NCBI RefSeq assembly: GCF_030463565.1
Contig: NC_134660.1
Coordinates: forward strand, 2,493,501 to 2,557,500
Length of the DNA: 64,000 nt
Direction: 5' to 3'
DNA from: Pelecanus crispus
Taxonomy: Eukaryota; Chordata; Aves; Pelecaniformes; Pelecanidae
Shown: one piece after another, positions 63,937 to 64,000 of the stretch
Layout: each line of letters begins with the position of its first letter
How positions within the stretch are numbered: the stretch's first letter is position 1
Program-made: the position numbers and the translations under genes
The notes under the pieces: generated by a model
What the model saw: only the letters and a program-made list of their open reading frames with translations
What the model was told of the DNA's origin: nothing
The model's database searches: none

Positions 63937-64000
63937 CGGCTCCACGCCGCAGAGCAGCGGGATGAATTTTAATGGGCTTGTTCCGGCCGACTGCGTCGCG

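Overview
This is vertebrate nuclear DNA, almost certainly from a bird. Genes have many short introns with GT/AG borders. The dominant dispersed repeat is a CR1 LINE, and two long terminal repeats resemble a common avian ERVL-type family (recognised from memory, not searched). Gene content and order match the block known from human 17q21: GSDMA, PSMD3, CSF3, MED24, with THRA expected next. The GC-rich, compact style suggests a microchromosome.

Layout. (1) 1-28893: a tandem array of gasdermin A (GSDMA) genes. The repeat unit is about 12.96 kb. It contains the 3' end and LTR of an endogenous retrovirus, the GSDMA 5' flank, GSDMA itself, then the PSMD3 promoter and first exon. Copy A is cut by the left window edge. 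Copy B is complete (10 exons counting an inferred 5'-UTR exon, 450 aa). Copy C sits next to the real PSMD3 and has lost about 1.7 kb, including exons 8, 9 and half of exon 10. A and B are nearly identical, at about allele-level divergence by eye. B/C and A/C share near-identical introns, but several coding exons differ sharply. (2) 28150-33740: intact PSMD3, 12 exons, 518 aa, with an antisense CR1 fragment in intron 9. (3) 36279-39302: CSF3 (G-CSF, chicken cMGF), 5 exons, 200 aa, with a TATA promoter and an AU-rich 3' UTR. (4) 42088-61500: MED24 on the minus strand, 25 coding exons, 992 aa, plus a non-coding first exon in a CpG-rich promoter. (5) 61530-64000: a 1.2-kb minisatellite, then GC-rich DNA ending in a TATA-box promoter candidate pointing right, where THRA would be expected.

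The most interesting material is the gasdermin array. Copies A/B keep a full autoinhibitory C-terminal half, but the linker exon has Tyr where copy C has an Asp-Gly pair that looks like a caspase site. Copy C keeps that Asp but has lost most of the C-terminal domain. The tandem duplication also placed a copy of the housekeeping PSMD3 promoter and first exon, now with a 12-unit 21-bp minisatellite, upstream of gasdermins B and C on the same strand. All identity figures are by-eye estimates.
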